Shown: positions 1 to 10,104 of the stretch, one piece after another
Layout: every line of letters begins with the position of its first letter
Numbering within the stretch: position 1 is the first letter of the stretch
Source: Stemphylium vesicarium
Lineage: Eukaryota; Ascomycota; Dothideomycetes; Pleosporales; Pleosporaceae
Assembly: GCA_004380135.1 (NCBI GenBank)
Contig: QXCR01000057.1
Coordinates: 1 to 64,000, forward strand
Direction of reading: 5' to 3'
DNA: 64,000 nucleotides
Notes under the pieces: model-generated
Told to the model about the DNA's origin: nothing
Databases searched by the model: none
Seen by the model: only the letters and a program-made list of their open reading frames with translations
Program-made: the position numbers and the translations under genes

Positions 1-339
1 GGGGGGGGGGTGACCCTCGGGTGCGTTAAACATCGTGTTGGCCTCCTGATCGTTGGTATTACTCATAGTGGGTTAGCCTCAGTAATTGAGTCTAGTGTTG
101 AGATTGATCCAGGAGCTTGTTGGTTGAGCGAGTTGTTTGGCAGCTGGGGAATAATATGTTTATGAATGGGCGGGCGCGCACCCGACTAGCGTACTGCCCT
201 TCACTCTCTTGGAAGTGCTCCAGCCGGTGGGCCTTCCCTCCATTTGCAGCTCGGAAGTGAATGTCAAGCAATCACCCAGGCGACCTCGCTTACCTCGAGT
301 CACACGCCGCTTGCCTACCAAACTTTGTGAAGGGGTCAT
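1..339. other. Intergenic, left edge
   Basis: No gene is supported here. The window opens with a run of ten G. The stretch lies downstream of the RhoGEF stop codon and would hold its 3' UTR and terminator. Confidence 0.5.
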
Positions 340-2820
340 TCACCCTCGAAGCATGCATGTGGCCTTCGCTACAGTCAAGTGGTCAAGCCAAGTTTTCCTG
401 TCTTGGTAGCCGAACAAGCCTAGTAAATTTGGCTTACCATCAAGGGCTTTGTGCTTGACTGTAATAATATATCTAGTGTACTGGTCAGTATCTGCACACA
501 ATGAATAGATCCGACCAACTCACAATGTTGAACCCCTTGGTACCTGATCAAGCATTGTAGCCTTTTGAAACTGATGGGTGTCATCGGGGAGAGAGATCTC
601 CGCGTCGACAAGTCGGATGGGAGTATCAGTAATGAGAATTTCATCTCCTTTGCTTTTCTTGATCTTGCCCCAGAGGAAGCAGTGGTCCAAGAGTATAGCG
701 TGGACTGGAACCCAAGGCCCTTGACTCTTGTATTTCATCGCCATGCCTCCCTGATGTTTGACTCTTCGGGTCGACTCATTCAGGCGTAGTTCGGAAAGCA
801 TCCCTATATCCACTCGAATTCGTTTCTCAAGGTTCTGTACATCTTCTCGACCTTGAGCCTCCTCGAGGATAATAGACGTTGACGTGCTAAGTTGATTCAC
901 CGTCTGCACAGCACGTCTTAACCGCTCGACTTCTTGGCGTGCCTCCGGTCCAGGGAGCATCTCGGCGATAGCAATCAACCTTTGAAGGTTAACAATGTAC
1001 GATTGCAGCTGAAGGTTCGGAAGCTTGAAGTAGTCTTCCCAACCCATGCCAAAGTAAGCAATACTCAATCCGAGTGTGTTGACAAAAGGAGCAAACTTCT
1101 GGTCCAGGTTTTGAGTTGTCCGAAGTGAAGAGACGGCATGAGGCATCTTGCGGCAATATTCTCGGTACAGTTGCTGGCTTCTTCCTACCCAGGCCTCGAG
1201 GATGCCCGGATTGCAGACCGCATTACTGCTCCCAGAGAGGTCTCGGTCCATGGCATGGAGCAGGAACTCCTGGTGAACGCTGGCAATCTGTTCGCCCACT
1301 ATTATCGCGCCCAAATGCTTCTCAAGGATCGGCCATTGCTTCAAGACATTGTCGTAAAACACCCGTTTCAACTTCAACGTGCGGTCGATGAATTTTCTTT
1401 CTGCATCCACGAGTGAACTCCAGATGTTGTGCATTTCGGAGTTGTACATTGGTGGCGATCTGTCTGAATTCTTGACCTCGGGTATAGAACTCCCAATGCT
1501 GCTCAAAGTACTGTAGGATGCTTTGTTCGCAAGTGGTAATGGCTTCCGCGAAGGTCGCGCAGATGTACTCGGGCTTGATATCGAAGCTTCATGTAAGGTA
1601 TACGACGATGCTGTTGACACTTGAGAGAAGATAGATGGAGCATCGGAAGTATACATGCTATCATTAGACGAGACCGAGCGCACCTGGGGCGTGGGCGCCT
1701 TAGAGGGCGTGTGCTGTCCGCTCGGACGGCGAGGCGGCAATGGTGGTGGAACTTCTGAGTCAATCGCGCTGGGTGATTTGTATCCTTCGCTGAATGATCG
1801 CAATGGCGCGGGAAACAATTGTCTGCTATCTTGGTTTTGCGGAGTCCTTGCACTTTCGGCTCGGGTAGGAACTGGATTGAGCTGGGGCGCCGTGGATGTA
1901 ATTCGAGGCATGTAGGCGAGTATGTCGCGCTCGAGGGTGTCGAACAGCGCTGTATGTTCGTCCGCAGCTGCGTCCTGAGACGGGGAGTCTTGGTTGGCAT
2001 CCCGCTTCAGCGTACCAGTCGCAGCATCCTCGCCAATCAAAGTCGAAGGAGTATCAGTGCCGTGAAAGTCCTCACGCTCGCCCGCGTCTTGACGTATGGT
2101 GCCGAGAGCAGTCGACTCGTCTTCTAGTATCTCATTCTTTGAAGCATCGGCCAGGCTAGTCTCATTGCGTGAGGAGGAGAGGGCCGCTGCCATGGCACGG
2201 CGATACGCCTTGGAATTGACAACGTCGTCATCGAATGTGAATTCAGCATCCTGGGTGATAGACCCTTTATCTGCATCATCGCTTGCTGCAGCTCGTTGGC
2301 TAAACACCGACTCTGGTATCCTGACCTTTGGGTGTGATTGTCGCAAAGTTCTCGACCGCTTAACGGCTTGCTCGAGCGCGACGCTGTTCTCCTCTACTAG
2401 TCGCTTGATATCTGAGATGGATTCCATCTGGAGCGCTTGTACCAGCAAACTAAGCGCCGACTGTTGCCCTCGGATCTGTGTGAGCAGCTCCTTGAATGTG
2501 TCTTCTTTCCATAGGAACCTCGCCCGGTCCCTGAACTTCAGGTCATCATTCTCTGCCTTTACGACCAACTCGCGCACCTCCTCTTCCAGACACGCGTATA
2601 CGACGCGACATCCTGTGAGCGCGCGATCGAAGGTTTCGAGTAGCTCTGGTTTCTGTCGCAGCGCATCGTGTTCTAACAGGTTCTGGACTTGGGAGAGCGA
2701 GGCGGCGACGACTTGGGATTCCGAGTAGATGGCCGTGATGAGAACAGACGCGTCTTTGTATCTGGAACGAAGGTCATATAATTGCTTTGCGGATTCAATG
2801 CATGGCGGCAGCGCGGCCAT
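340..2820 (-). CDS. RhoGEF (DH-PH) protein with fungal N-terminal helical domain
   Basis: Predicted guanine-nucleotide exchange factor for a Rho/Cdc42-type GTPase, acting in polarity or cell-wall signalling. Two exons, 524-2820 and 340-472. The intron at 473-523 has a GTGAGT donor, a TACTGAC branch-like site and a CTAG acceptor. Splicing replaces an early stop, which lies inside the donor, with 44 more residues that complete the PH domain; the result is 809 aa. Residues 1-165 are the all-helical domain seen at the N-terminus of many fungal STAND and signalling proteins. Residues 170-455 are a Ser/Pro-rich linker with a polyproline patch. The DH domain spans about 458-665 and the PH domain about 690-805. 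The DH and PH assignments rest on motif and layout recognition and the substrate GTPase is unknown. The N-terminal family is less certain than the DH-PH part. Confidence 0.75.
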
Positions 2821-3496
2821 CTAGAGGGCTCGCATTAGCTTCTGGATACTACTGGAAGCTTATCGGCCCTGCGGGGGACCTGGGCGTAATACATACAACA
2901 CCAAGAACGGCTGTGACTTCCATAACGACTACAATATCACTTCAAGAGCAAGCGCAGGTAGATTCAACGTATAAGCAGTCGTGACATGGCGAGAGGTTAA
3001 GAGTGCTGAGAGACGTTGGGGTTCAGGGACAGTTGATTAGGCCCCAGTCAGTGCTTTCCCAAAATTTGGGGGCAGAAAGAGCGTATGCACAGATCTCCCG
3101 CGTGAACTCCGCATCTTTAGTGTTGTATCCGAAACTACACACGTACCCACAAAAACGCCATTGACGTCTACTCTGAGGGGATTCCAGCGCATTGGAGGAT
3201 AGGTGCATCTTGATTTCCTCGTAATTTGTATTTCGTGTGATCGTTCTTGATCGTTCTAGTGCTTTTTGTAGCTGTCTGGGTGTGTGAGATGATCGACTGT
3301 AGCATCCCGACTAGCAGAGCCAGCATCTCGACTTTCAGTACGCAAATACCTTCTGGTTTTCGTACATGATTGCGAGAGGTTCTTGTGACCTCTCGCTTTG
3401 GCTGCCGAGTAAGAAGGTTACGCCCAGAGATAACAGACGAACTAGCATTGCTCTAGAACAGCTACGCCTGGGCGCACGTCTCAAGCTGGTCGTTCT
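2821..3496. other. Intergenic
   Basis: Upstream region of the RhoGEF gene and 3' region of the TXNDC9-like gene. Short ORFs here overlap nothing recognisable. No repeat or RNA gene was seen. Confidence 0.5.
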
Positions 3497-4171
3497 TCAG
3501 TCCCAGTCGAGGTCCTCATCGTCCTGCTCCTTTTCCCTACTCCGCTGCAGCCTCCGCCTCTCATCCTCCTCGTTGACCTTGTTCCTCGCAAGAACGTTTG
3601 CTCGAATAAGCCTAGCTTCCAGATCCCGAGTGGTGAATGTCGTTTCAGTGTGACCAAGGCCCTCGAATCCAATAATACGATCAGCTCCTACGCCATCAAT
3701 AAAGGCAATGACGCAGGGAAGAACTTGGATGCCCAATCGCGTGACGAGAAACGGGCAGTTCTCGACATTAATCTTGAGGAAACGGGCTTCATAGTGAGAC
3801 GGGGCAAGTGACTGTTCCATCTTAGCGCATGCTTCTCAATACAATAAGAATATTCCTACCTCCAGATGCGTGTCCATGATCCGACAGCGGTTGAAGTCGG
3901 GCTTGAAGAAATGAACAACACACAATTTGGTGCTCGTTGTAATGTCCATCAACGCCTTCTCGTCCTTGATCTCCGAATATCTTCCATGTTCACTCTCTTT
4001 CAGACGTCGCGCGTTGTCGTATTCTCGATGTAATTGTTGAAGCCGCTGCTCGCGGAAAGCATCTAGTTCTTCATCGTCTTCCAGGGATGCGATGAGGGCA
4101 TCCTCGTCCGAATCATCCTCACGGGCGGCCCGATCGACGAGCGAAGCAACTTTTGGGTCTAGAGAGGCCAT
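3497..4171 (-). CDS. PLP1: Phosducin-like / TXNDC9 (Plp1-type) thioredoxin-fold protein
   Basis: A 208-aa cytosolic thioredoxin-fold protein of the phosducin-like family, whose known role is to help the CCT chaperonin fold tubulin and actin. Exons are 3860-4171 and 3497-3811. An intron at 3812-3859 (48 bp) keeps the spacing between the CRIMD-type motif and the next conserved block equal to TXNDC9. A nearer acceptor at 3821 would insert three extra residues. The N-terminal 80 residues are acidic and helical. The thioredoxin fold starts at about residue 85, with the VVHFFKPDFNRCRIMD block carrying a single Cys, as expected for this non-redox family. The C-terminus is highly charged. Transcribed divergently from VRG4. 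Confidence 0.88.
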
Positions 4172-4728
4172 TTCCGAATTTGTCTGGGGTCGCTTGTCGG
4201 GTGGAATTAGGGGAAAGAGAGCAGCGCTTCGATAAGGAGGGTCACGTGGCGATAGAGGGCCGCGGTGAAGATTACCCTTGAAACCTTGGAAGCTTTCTGG
4301 CAGCGTTGCGCTAGAAATTCCTTCAACAATACGACAGCTGCGCTACGGGCTGCAGTAAGACTAAGCAGCAAATAATAGAAGTAATCTCGTATTCAAGCGC
4401 AGGGTGGTGCTGACAGCAAGTTACTCTTGTTCCGAGACGGCTTAGTGGCATTTGAAATTACAACCGCTGCAGACCAACGACTCCAAGCCAGGGGAGAAGC
4501 ATCGTTGAGACCCACCCAATTCGCGTCCCTGCGCATCTCTCTTGCGACGTTCATCTTCTTCCTTCTGGTCCCACACTCCTGTCTTTTCCCCTTCTTTCGA
4601 TAACCCCTCTTTCCGAGTCGTACAGTCGCCGCCGCATACCTGTCCTTACCATTGGAAGGTCCCCGTCTCCGCCGCATACCGCGACCTCTCCCACACCACC
4701 ATCGTGAACACATTTCCATTCTCCCACC
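4172..4728. promoter_or_regulatory. Divergent promoter, PLP1-like / VRG4
   Basis: 557 bp between the two start codons. The pyrimidine-rich stretch before the VRG4 ATG contains two copies of CGCCGCATACC (about 4630 and 4670). No TATA box was recognised. Confidence 0.45.
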
Positions 4729-6023
4729 ATGTCCGACGATAAGAAGAGCGACGACTACAGGGTTGATATGCCATCGAGCAAGGACTTTCGCGCGCCATCA
4801 CCCATGCCGCGTTCATCCACTCGGGGCGGTGGCGCATCCATAACGGAGAACCCGATTGCGGCCATTCTGGCATACTGTGGTTCCTCCATCTTGATGACAG
4901 TTACGAACAAATACGTGCTTTCCGGCGTCGACTTTAACCTCCCCTTCTTCCTGCTCTGCGTACAGGTACGTCGAATCCATAATCCGGTAGACCGCCTTTT
5001 CTAACCCCCAATAGTCCGTCGTCTGTGTAGCAGCAATTTCGATATGCAAAGCCGCTGGCATTATCACGTACCGCGACTTCAACAGCGATGAAGCGAAGAA
5101 GTGTATGTCCGACGCAATCCATAGTTCCAACTTCCACTAACACCAGCAGGGTTCCCCATCTCTCTCCTCCTCATCGGCATGATCTACACCAGCACCTGGG
5201 CCCTCAAGTTCCTCTCCATCCCCGTCTACACCATCTTCAAGAACCTTACAATTATCCTGATCGCCTACGGCGAGGTGCTCTGGTTCGGTGGTGCTGTTAC
5301 GCCAATGGCTCTCTTTTCCTTTGGCTTGATGGTCTTCAGCTCCGTCATCGCGGCCTGGGCGGACATTCAGCATGCTCTGGCTAGCATGGGCCACGCTACC
5401 GAGGCCACCACCGACGCCATGTCGACTCTGCACGCCGGCTACCTCTGGATGATGTTCAACTGCTTGTGTACAGCCACGTACGTCTTGGGCATGCGCAAGC
5501 GCATCAAGCTTACCAACTTCAAGGACTTTGACAGTGAGTTTCTTCGTGGAATGCCGAAGTTGACTTTGTGCTAACCCCAACAGCCATGTACTACAACAAC
5601 CTCCTCACCATCCCGATCCTGCTCATTGCCTCCATCCTCGTCGAAGACTGGTCCTCCGCGAACATCCAGAAGAACTTCCCCGCCGAGCAGCGCAACACCG
5701 TCATCATGGTCATGATCATCTCCGGTCTCTCCACCGTCTTCATCTCATACACCTCCGCGTGGGCCGTTCGTGTCACCTCTTCCACCACATACTCCATGGT
5801 GGGCGCTCTGAACAAGCTCCCCATCGCTCTCAGCGGTCTTATCTTCTTCGACGCGCCCGTCACCTTCGGCAGCTGCTCGGCAATCTTTGTCGGTTTCGTC
5901 AGTGGTCTCGTCTACGCCCTGGCCAAGGTCCGACAAAACAGCCAGCCCAAGACTGTCCTCCCGACCAGCAACATCCCGCTTAGCGCCAGCAGCCGCAGCA
6001 TGCAGGACAGCCTCAAGTCATAG
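4729..6023 (+). CDS. VRG4: Golgi GDP-mannose transporter
   Basis: Multi-pass Golgi transporter that exchanges cytosolic GDP-mannose for luminal GMP to feed protein and lipid mannosylation. Four exons: 4729-4965, 5015-5102, 5150-5533 and 5584-6023, with introns of 47-50 bp, giving 382 aa. The N-terminal 35 residues are hydrophilic and face the cytosol, followed by about ten hydrophobic segments. The diagnostic GALNK nucleotide-binding motif is present at about residue 310, within the SMVGALNKLPIALSG block. Length and motif match fungal Vrg4/GmtA and not the other nucleotide-sugar carriers. Essential in yeasts. Confidence 0.95.
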
Positions 6024-6258
6024 AGAGCAAAGCTACAACCGACAATATACGGCACGAAGGCAAATGAATGACTCACGTTGCTTTGTTTCTCTGGCATTTT
6101 TGCGTTGTATCGAATGCAACGCATGTTTCTTGACTTTTTTTTGTTCCAACCCAGCGAATTTTTAAGCTGGTAGGGAGCTTTCGTTTCTCTTAGGTCTATT
6201 TCTTGTACCTTTTATGCCACACCCGCTTTAGGCATATTCATTACACCATTTAACAAGT

Positions 6259-7365
6259 TTAGATCAGGGCTTCGGCGTTTTTATTGGGAGAGGAGCGAAG
6301 CAAGCCACGATGTCTAGGAGGGCGGACGGTGTGGAGTAAAGCAGGAGTGAAATCAAATGTATCAGCAACCTCTTTTCTTGTGTGTTCAACAATGTTTTCA
6401 ACCTCTATCTCGACCTTGATCCTCATGAGTCCACGTTCCCTTGATCTAACAAAAAGACCAAGGAGGCTCTTCGGGTTGATTATCCAGCTGCTTACCCCAT
6501 ATACTCCCACACTCCCCCTCTCAGTCTCCCACCCCATAACCCTTCCATCCCCACTACCTCCCTTCTTCCTCTCACTCCTGCCTCCACGAACGTCAACCCA
6601 AACCTCAACCTCCCCCCGTCTCCCCACCTTATCCACAACCTCACAAACCCTTACGCTATCCCCAGGCTCCTGCCACTGCCCCCTCACCCTCACATACGCC
6701 CTCGCGTCGGCGCCCTGCAATCGCACACCCGGACCGAGTAGCTGGCGTATTACATCGCGGAGACGCATTTCAGATGCTACTGTCGCATGCAGCGTTGTTG
6801 CTGTGGATGGTGATGGGGTGGGACACGGAGACGGGGTTGTAAGATGAATGCGCAGGTGTGTTAGAGTCAAAGTTTTGGGCAGGATCAGGACTGTAGGTGA
6901 GGACGGGGACGGAGGAAAATGTGTAAAAGGGAGGTTGAGAGGACTTGTGGCTGGTAGAGCGATGGTTTTGTGCTGGAATGTTGGTATCACTACATCTCCC
7001 TGCTCTTCCTTCTCTTTCTTTCTCTTGTGGCTGCTACTGCTGCTGCGGGCGTGGAGGACGGGCTGTGCTAGTGGTGGGATTAGGCTGGAATTCGTCTCGC
7101 TGCTGGAGTGGTAGTATGCATCTTCTACGCTGTGGGCTGTATCTGAAGGGCAGGAGCTGGGGTAGTGCTCGAAGTGGAATTCGCGGCGTCGGTGTGGTGC
7201 GTAGTCGCGGTGACGATGGGGTAGTAGTGGTGGTGGCACATGCCGATTATGATGCGCTCTAGGGTAGTTTATGTGCGGTGGTGCTATGTAATCTGCGTAT
7301 GAGAATGCGAAGGGGAGGGGGAGATGGCGGAAGGGATCGCGGTTAAATGAGGAGTGGCCGAACAT
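6259..7365 (-). CDS. Hypothetical Pro/His/Arg-rich protein
   Basis: A 368-aa intronless ORF convergent with VRG4. I do not recognise a family. Residues 1-110 are rich in His, Pro, Arg and Tyr and look disordered, followed by a Ser run and a basic KRKKEKEE patch at about 115-122 that could be a nuclear signal. Residues 130-200 are Pro/Thr/Ser-rich. From about 205 the composition changes to a more regular, beta-prone sequence with many Val and Arg residues (VYVRVRGQW, VEVWVDVRGG). The long uninterrupted frame and coherent composition shift support it as a gene, but the shadow strand is also long, so coding status is not certain. Confidence 0.6.
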   Translation of the reverse strand: MFGHSSFNRDPFRHLPLPFAFSYADYIAPPHINYPRAHHNRHVPPPLLPHRHRDYAPHRRREFHFEHYPSSCPSDTAHSVEDAYYHSSSETNSSLIPPLAQPVLHARSSSSSHKRKKEKEEQGDVVIPTFQHKTIALPATSPLNLPFTHFPPSPSSPTVLILPKTLTLTHLRIHLTTPSPCPTPSPSTATTLHATVASEMRLRDVIRQLLGPGVRLQGADARAYVRVRGQWQEPGDSVRVCEVVDKVGRRGEVEVWVDVRGGRSERKKGGSGDGRVMGWETERGSVGVYGVSSWIINPKSLLGLFVRSRERGLMRIKVEIEVENIVEHTRKEVADTFDFTPALLHTVRPPRHRGLLRSSPNKNAEALI

Positions 7366-8093
7366 GATTTGAGGTACTGACGAGATGGGAAAGGAAAGCG
7401 GAGAGACGAGCAGACGAGCAGATCACGGTAGAAGAGGGAGTGGAAGAAGAAAAAAAGTAGGCGACGTCGCTTCTCTTCCGCTTGGTATTCCTCGTCTTTT
7501 TCTATCTTCGGGTGGTCATGTGTCGGGCGTTTGGGCGAGGACACCGGGAAACTACATCCTCTGTGTGCCCAACAACTCGGGAATGGTCGAGATTTGGACA
7601 CCTGATTGTCGCGCTGACTTGTATCTGCAAGCTTTTGAGGCCACACCACCGCGTGCTTGCTAGGATAGCGGCAGGGTTTTGCTTGCCTGGTCGTGCGTTT
7701 GCATGCTGTGCGAAGATGACTCTTGTTTTCCTTTCGCTCTTGTCTTGTCTCTCTTGGAAGCAATCAGACCGGCAGCTTTCCCTGTAACTCTGTGACATTG
7801 ACTCGAGTGTTGCTACATACCACGCAAGGACAAAGGAAAGAAAAAAAAGCCATGACCTTCAACACCGTTCCTTCACACGCCTGACGAAAGAAAGTTAACA
7901 CCTTTATCCAGACATTCCGAATTTCAGTAGAAAGAATTGCGGCCTTTGGTGGTGACACCGACAAGAAACTAAGCAGGACCAGCCGCGTGCTCTAGGCGTG
8001 TGCGGTTTGTCGTACGTTTTGCATGCTCATGTCGACTCGGAGGGCCCTCGATTGGAGACGTTTCGTCCGCGCGCTTCCGGGAAAACGGGATCT
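7366..8093. other. Intergenic
   Basis: Upstream of the hypothetical gene and downstream of H2A.Z. An A-rich stretch lies near 7448-7456 (plus-strand GAAAAAAAG). Nothing else was seen. Confidence 0.45.
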
Positions 8094-8685
8094 TTACGAC
8101 TCGATAGCCTTAGCAGCACCGCCCTTCTTCTTCTGCTCCACCTTGAGCAATAGTGCGCGGTTGATGTGCGGTAGAACACCTCCGAAAGCGATAGTGGCGC
8201 GGATGAGGGTGTCGAGCTCTTCGTCGCCTCTGATGGCGAGCTGCAGATGGCGTGGTGTGATACGCTTCACCTTTAGATCCTTGGCGGCGTTGCCTGCGAG
8301 CTCGAGAACTTCAGCGGTCAAGTATTCGAGAACGGCGGTCAGGTAAATGCTGGCTTTGGCGCCGATGCGCGTCTTCTGTCGCGTGAGGTTTCGGAGGTGA
8401 CGCTTTATGCGACCGCAGGGGAACTGTAGAGGAGGATTGATGTTAGCGCGTCACTCTTGTGCGCAAGTTGCGACAATACGGGCGGGGTGAGGTTGGGCGA
8501 TGACGCGTATCGGGCAGCTACTTACTTGAAGTCCGGCTTTGGCGGAGTGCGATTTGGGCGTCTTGACTTGCGCATCGCCTTTTCCTCCTGTCTTGCCTCC
8601 CGTCTTTCCTGCGCATCTCGTTAGCCCTCGCCTTCTTTGATAGCGCGACACAGGATCAGCGCGTACCTTTACCACCGCCGGCCAT
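8094..8685 (-). CDS. HTZ1: Histone variant H2A.Z
   Basis: Nucleosomal H2A variant placed at promoters by SWR1 and removed by INO80. Three exons: 8667-8685 (19 bp, MAGGGK plus one base), 8526-8608 and 8094-8423, giving 143 aa. The histone fold is complete: AGLQFPCGRIKRHL, then LEYLTAEVLELAGNAAKDLK and ITPRHLQLAIRGDEELD. The H2A.Z-type extended acidic patch and the FGGVLPHINRALL C-terminal docking segment distinguish it from canonical H2A. There is a Lys/Gly-rich N-terminal tail with acetylatable lysines. The start is fixed by splicing of the tiny first exon, which has a GTACGC donor. Confidence 0.96.
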
Positions 8686-10104
8686 GTCTGGTGATTTATC
8701 TGAGATTTATGTGGGTATCGATGGGATAAATGAGGGTGCGCGACCGTGTTGGCAAAGTCCGAAGGCGGATTCGATGTGGTGGTGGTTGGCGAGAGGTGGG
8801 GTGAATGTGGTAAAGTCTTGCTGGGAAGGTTCCAATGTTGTGACAAGGTTGTAGCGTCGAACGCCTTTGTACCAATCGGGAAGGCTCCACTTGGCATGAA
8901 CGAAGTAGGGCCCTGGTGTCCGATCACAAGGACCGCGCGCGAAGCGACCGACTGTGCCACGGTGAGATGGAAGCTAGCCTGCTTGGTTCGGTGATTAATC
9001 ATGACACGGGGTCTGCTGGCGGTAGTGGTTGACGGTGGCTGGTGCACCCGTGCTGGCAAAGTCCTGTCGGCGCCATCTCAAGCAGGAGAAAAGTGAGAAT
9101 GACAAATGAAGGGATGATAGACTGGAGAAATGGATTTCAAGACGGATTAGGGGTTAAAAAAAGAAACAAGAACTGGAATCGATACTTTTTTAGGGCAGTC
9201 TGGGGTAGTGAAGGGGGTGGTCATTGCTCACGCTGAACGGTTGAGCTCAGCGTGTTTCCTTGGGTTGGACTGGGCGCCGCGTAAGGTTGCCGGAAGTATA
9301 CAGATAGTCTCAGAGCAAAATGTGCCTGAGTAGATTGTCAGCGATAGGGCGCAGAGTAGAGTTCGGCAACCGATGAGAGGAGCACAGCGTACGCCGTGTG
9401 GGAGTGATGTAACATGAGTGCCGAGTTGAGAAGGCCATATGGCTAAGCTAAGATGGGGACAGGAGAGGGCAGGACGAGTGACTTACGGGTAATTCAGCAT
9501 ATTCTGAGCAGGGCTATTGACATGTTATTGCATAGTCAGTAATGCTGCCCGTTTGGGACAGGCGAGTAGGCCCGGGACGCTGTGGTGCTCTAAGAGCTCA
9601 TGGCGAATGTGCAGGCCGACGGCGACCAAGGGAGGGCGAGAAAACTGCCATTGCCTATCGATACAGCTCGTAGGCCCACGATAGATAGGCGGGCAGCAGG
9701 CTCGCAGCAAAAGATGCGGGCTGGTACCATAGTGTAGCACAGTTGAAGACGGTCTCGGTTCGCAAGTCGGTGATAGGGACCGTGCGTCAGGGTCCCGCTT
9801 CGGCGCTACGACTGCATGGCACCCTCCCCTGTGCGACGGCATATGTGCATGTTGCTTGCAGCCGTTGAGACGAGCTGCCTCTGCGCGTACCGCCATCTTC
9901 ACCACTCACCCCGCCTTACACCGAACAAGTTACTATCCCCCGTCTACACACCCACCCCCGGGCCCTGACGTCGGAGCCCCGAGGCCAGATTCACAGCGAC
10001 ACGTCGACCGCGATCTTGCCGACGCCCGACGCCGCATGCCAACACCAACCTTGGCCTCACTGACTGCTTAGTGCGCCACGACAGAAACCCACTTCACGTC
10101 TGTC
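8686..10104. promoter_or_regulatory. Divergent intergenic region, H2A.Z / striatin
   Basis: 1.4 kb between two divergent start codons, so it should contain both promoters and 5' UTRs. The small ORFs here show no conserved features. No RNA gene or repeat was recognised. Confidence 0.45.

Noticed and set aside
1..10. G-run at the window edge as a possible telomere or assembly end
   Set aside because: It is not TTAGGG/CCCTAA repeat and is followed at once by unique sequence.
8451..9059. Long minus-strand ORF over the H2A.Z 5' part
   Set aside because: Only its 8526-8608 portion is real, as exon 2 of H2A.Z. The rest is intron and upstream DNA.
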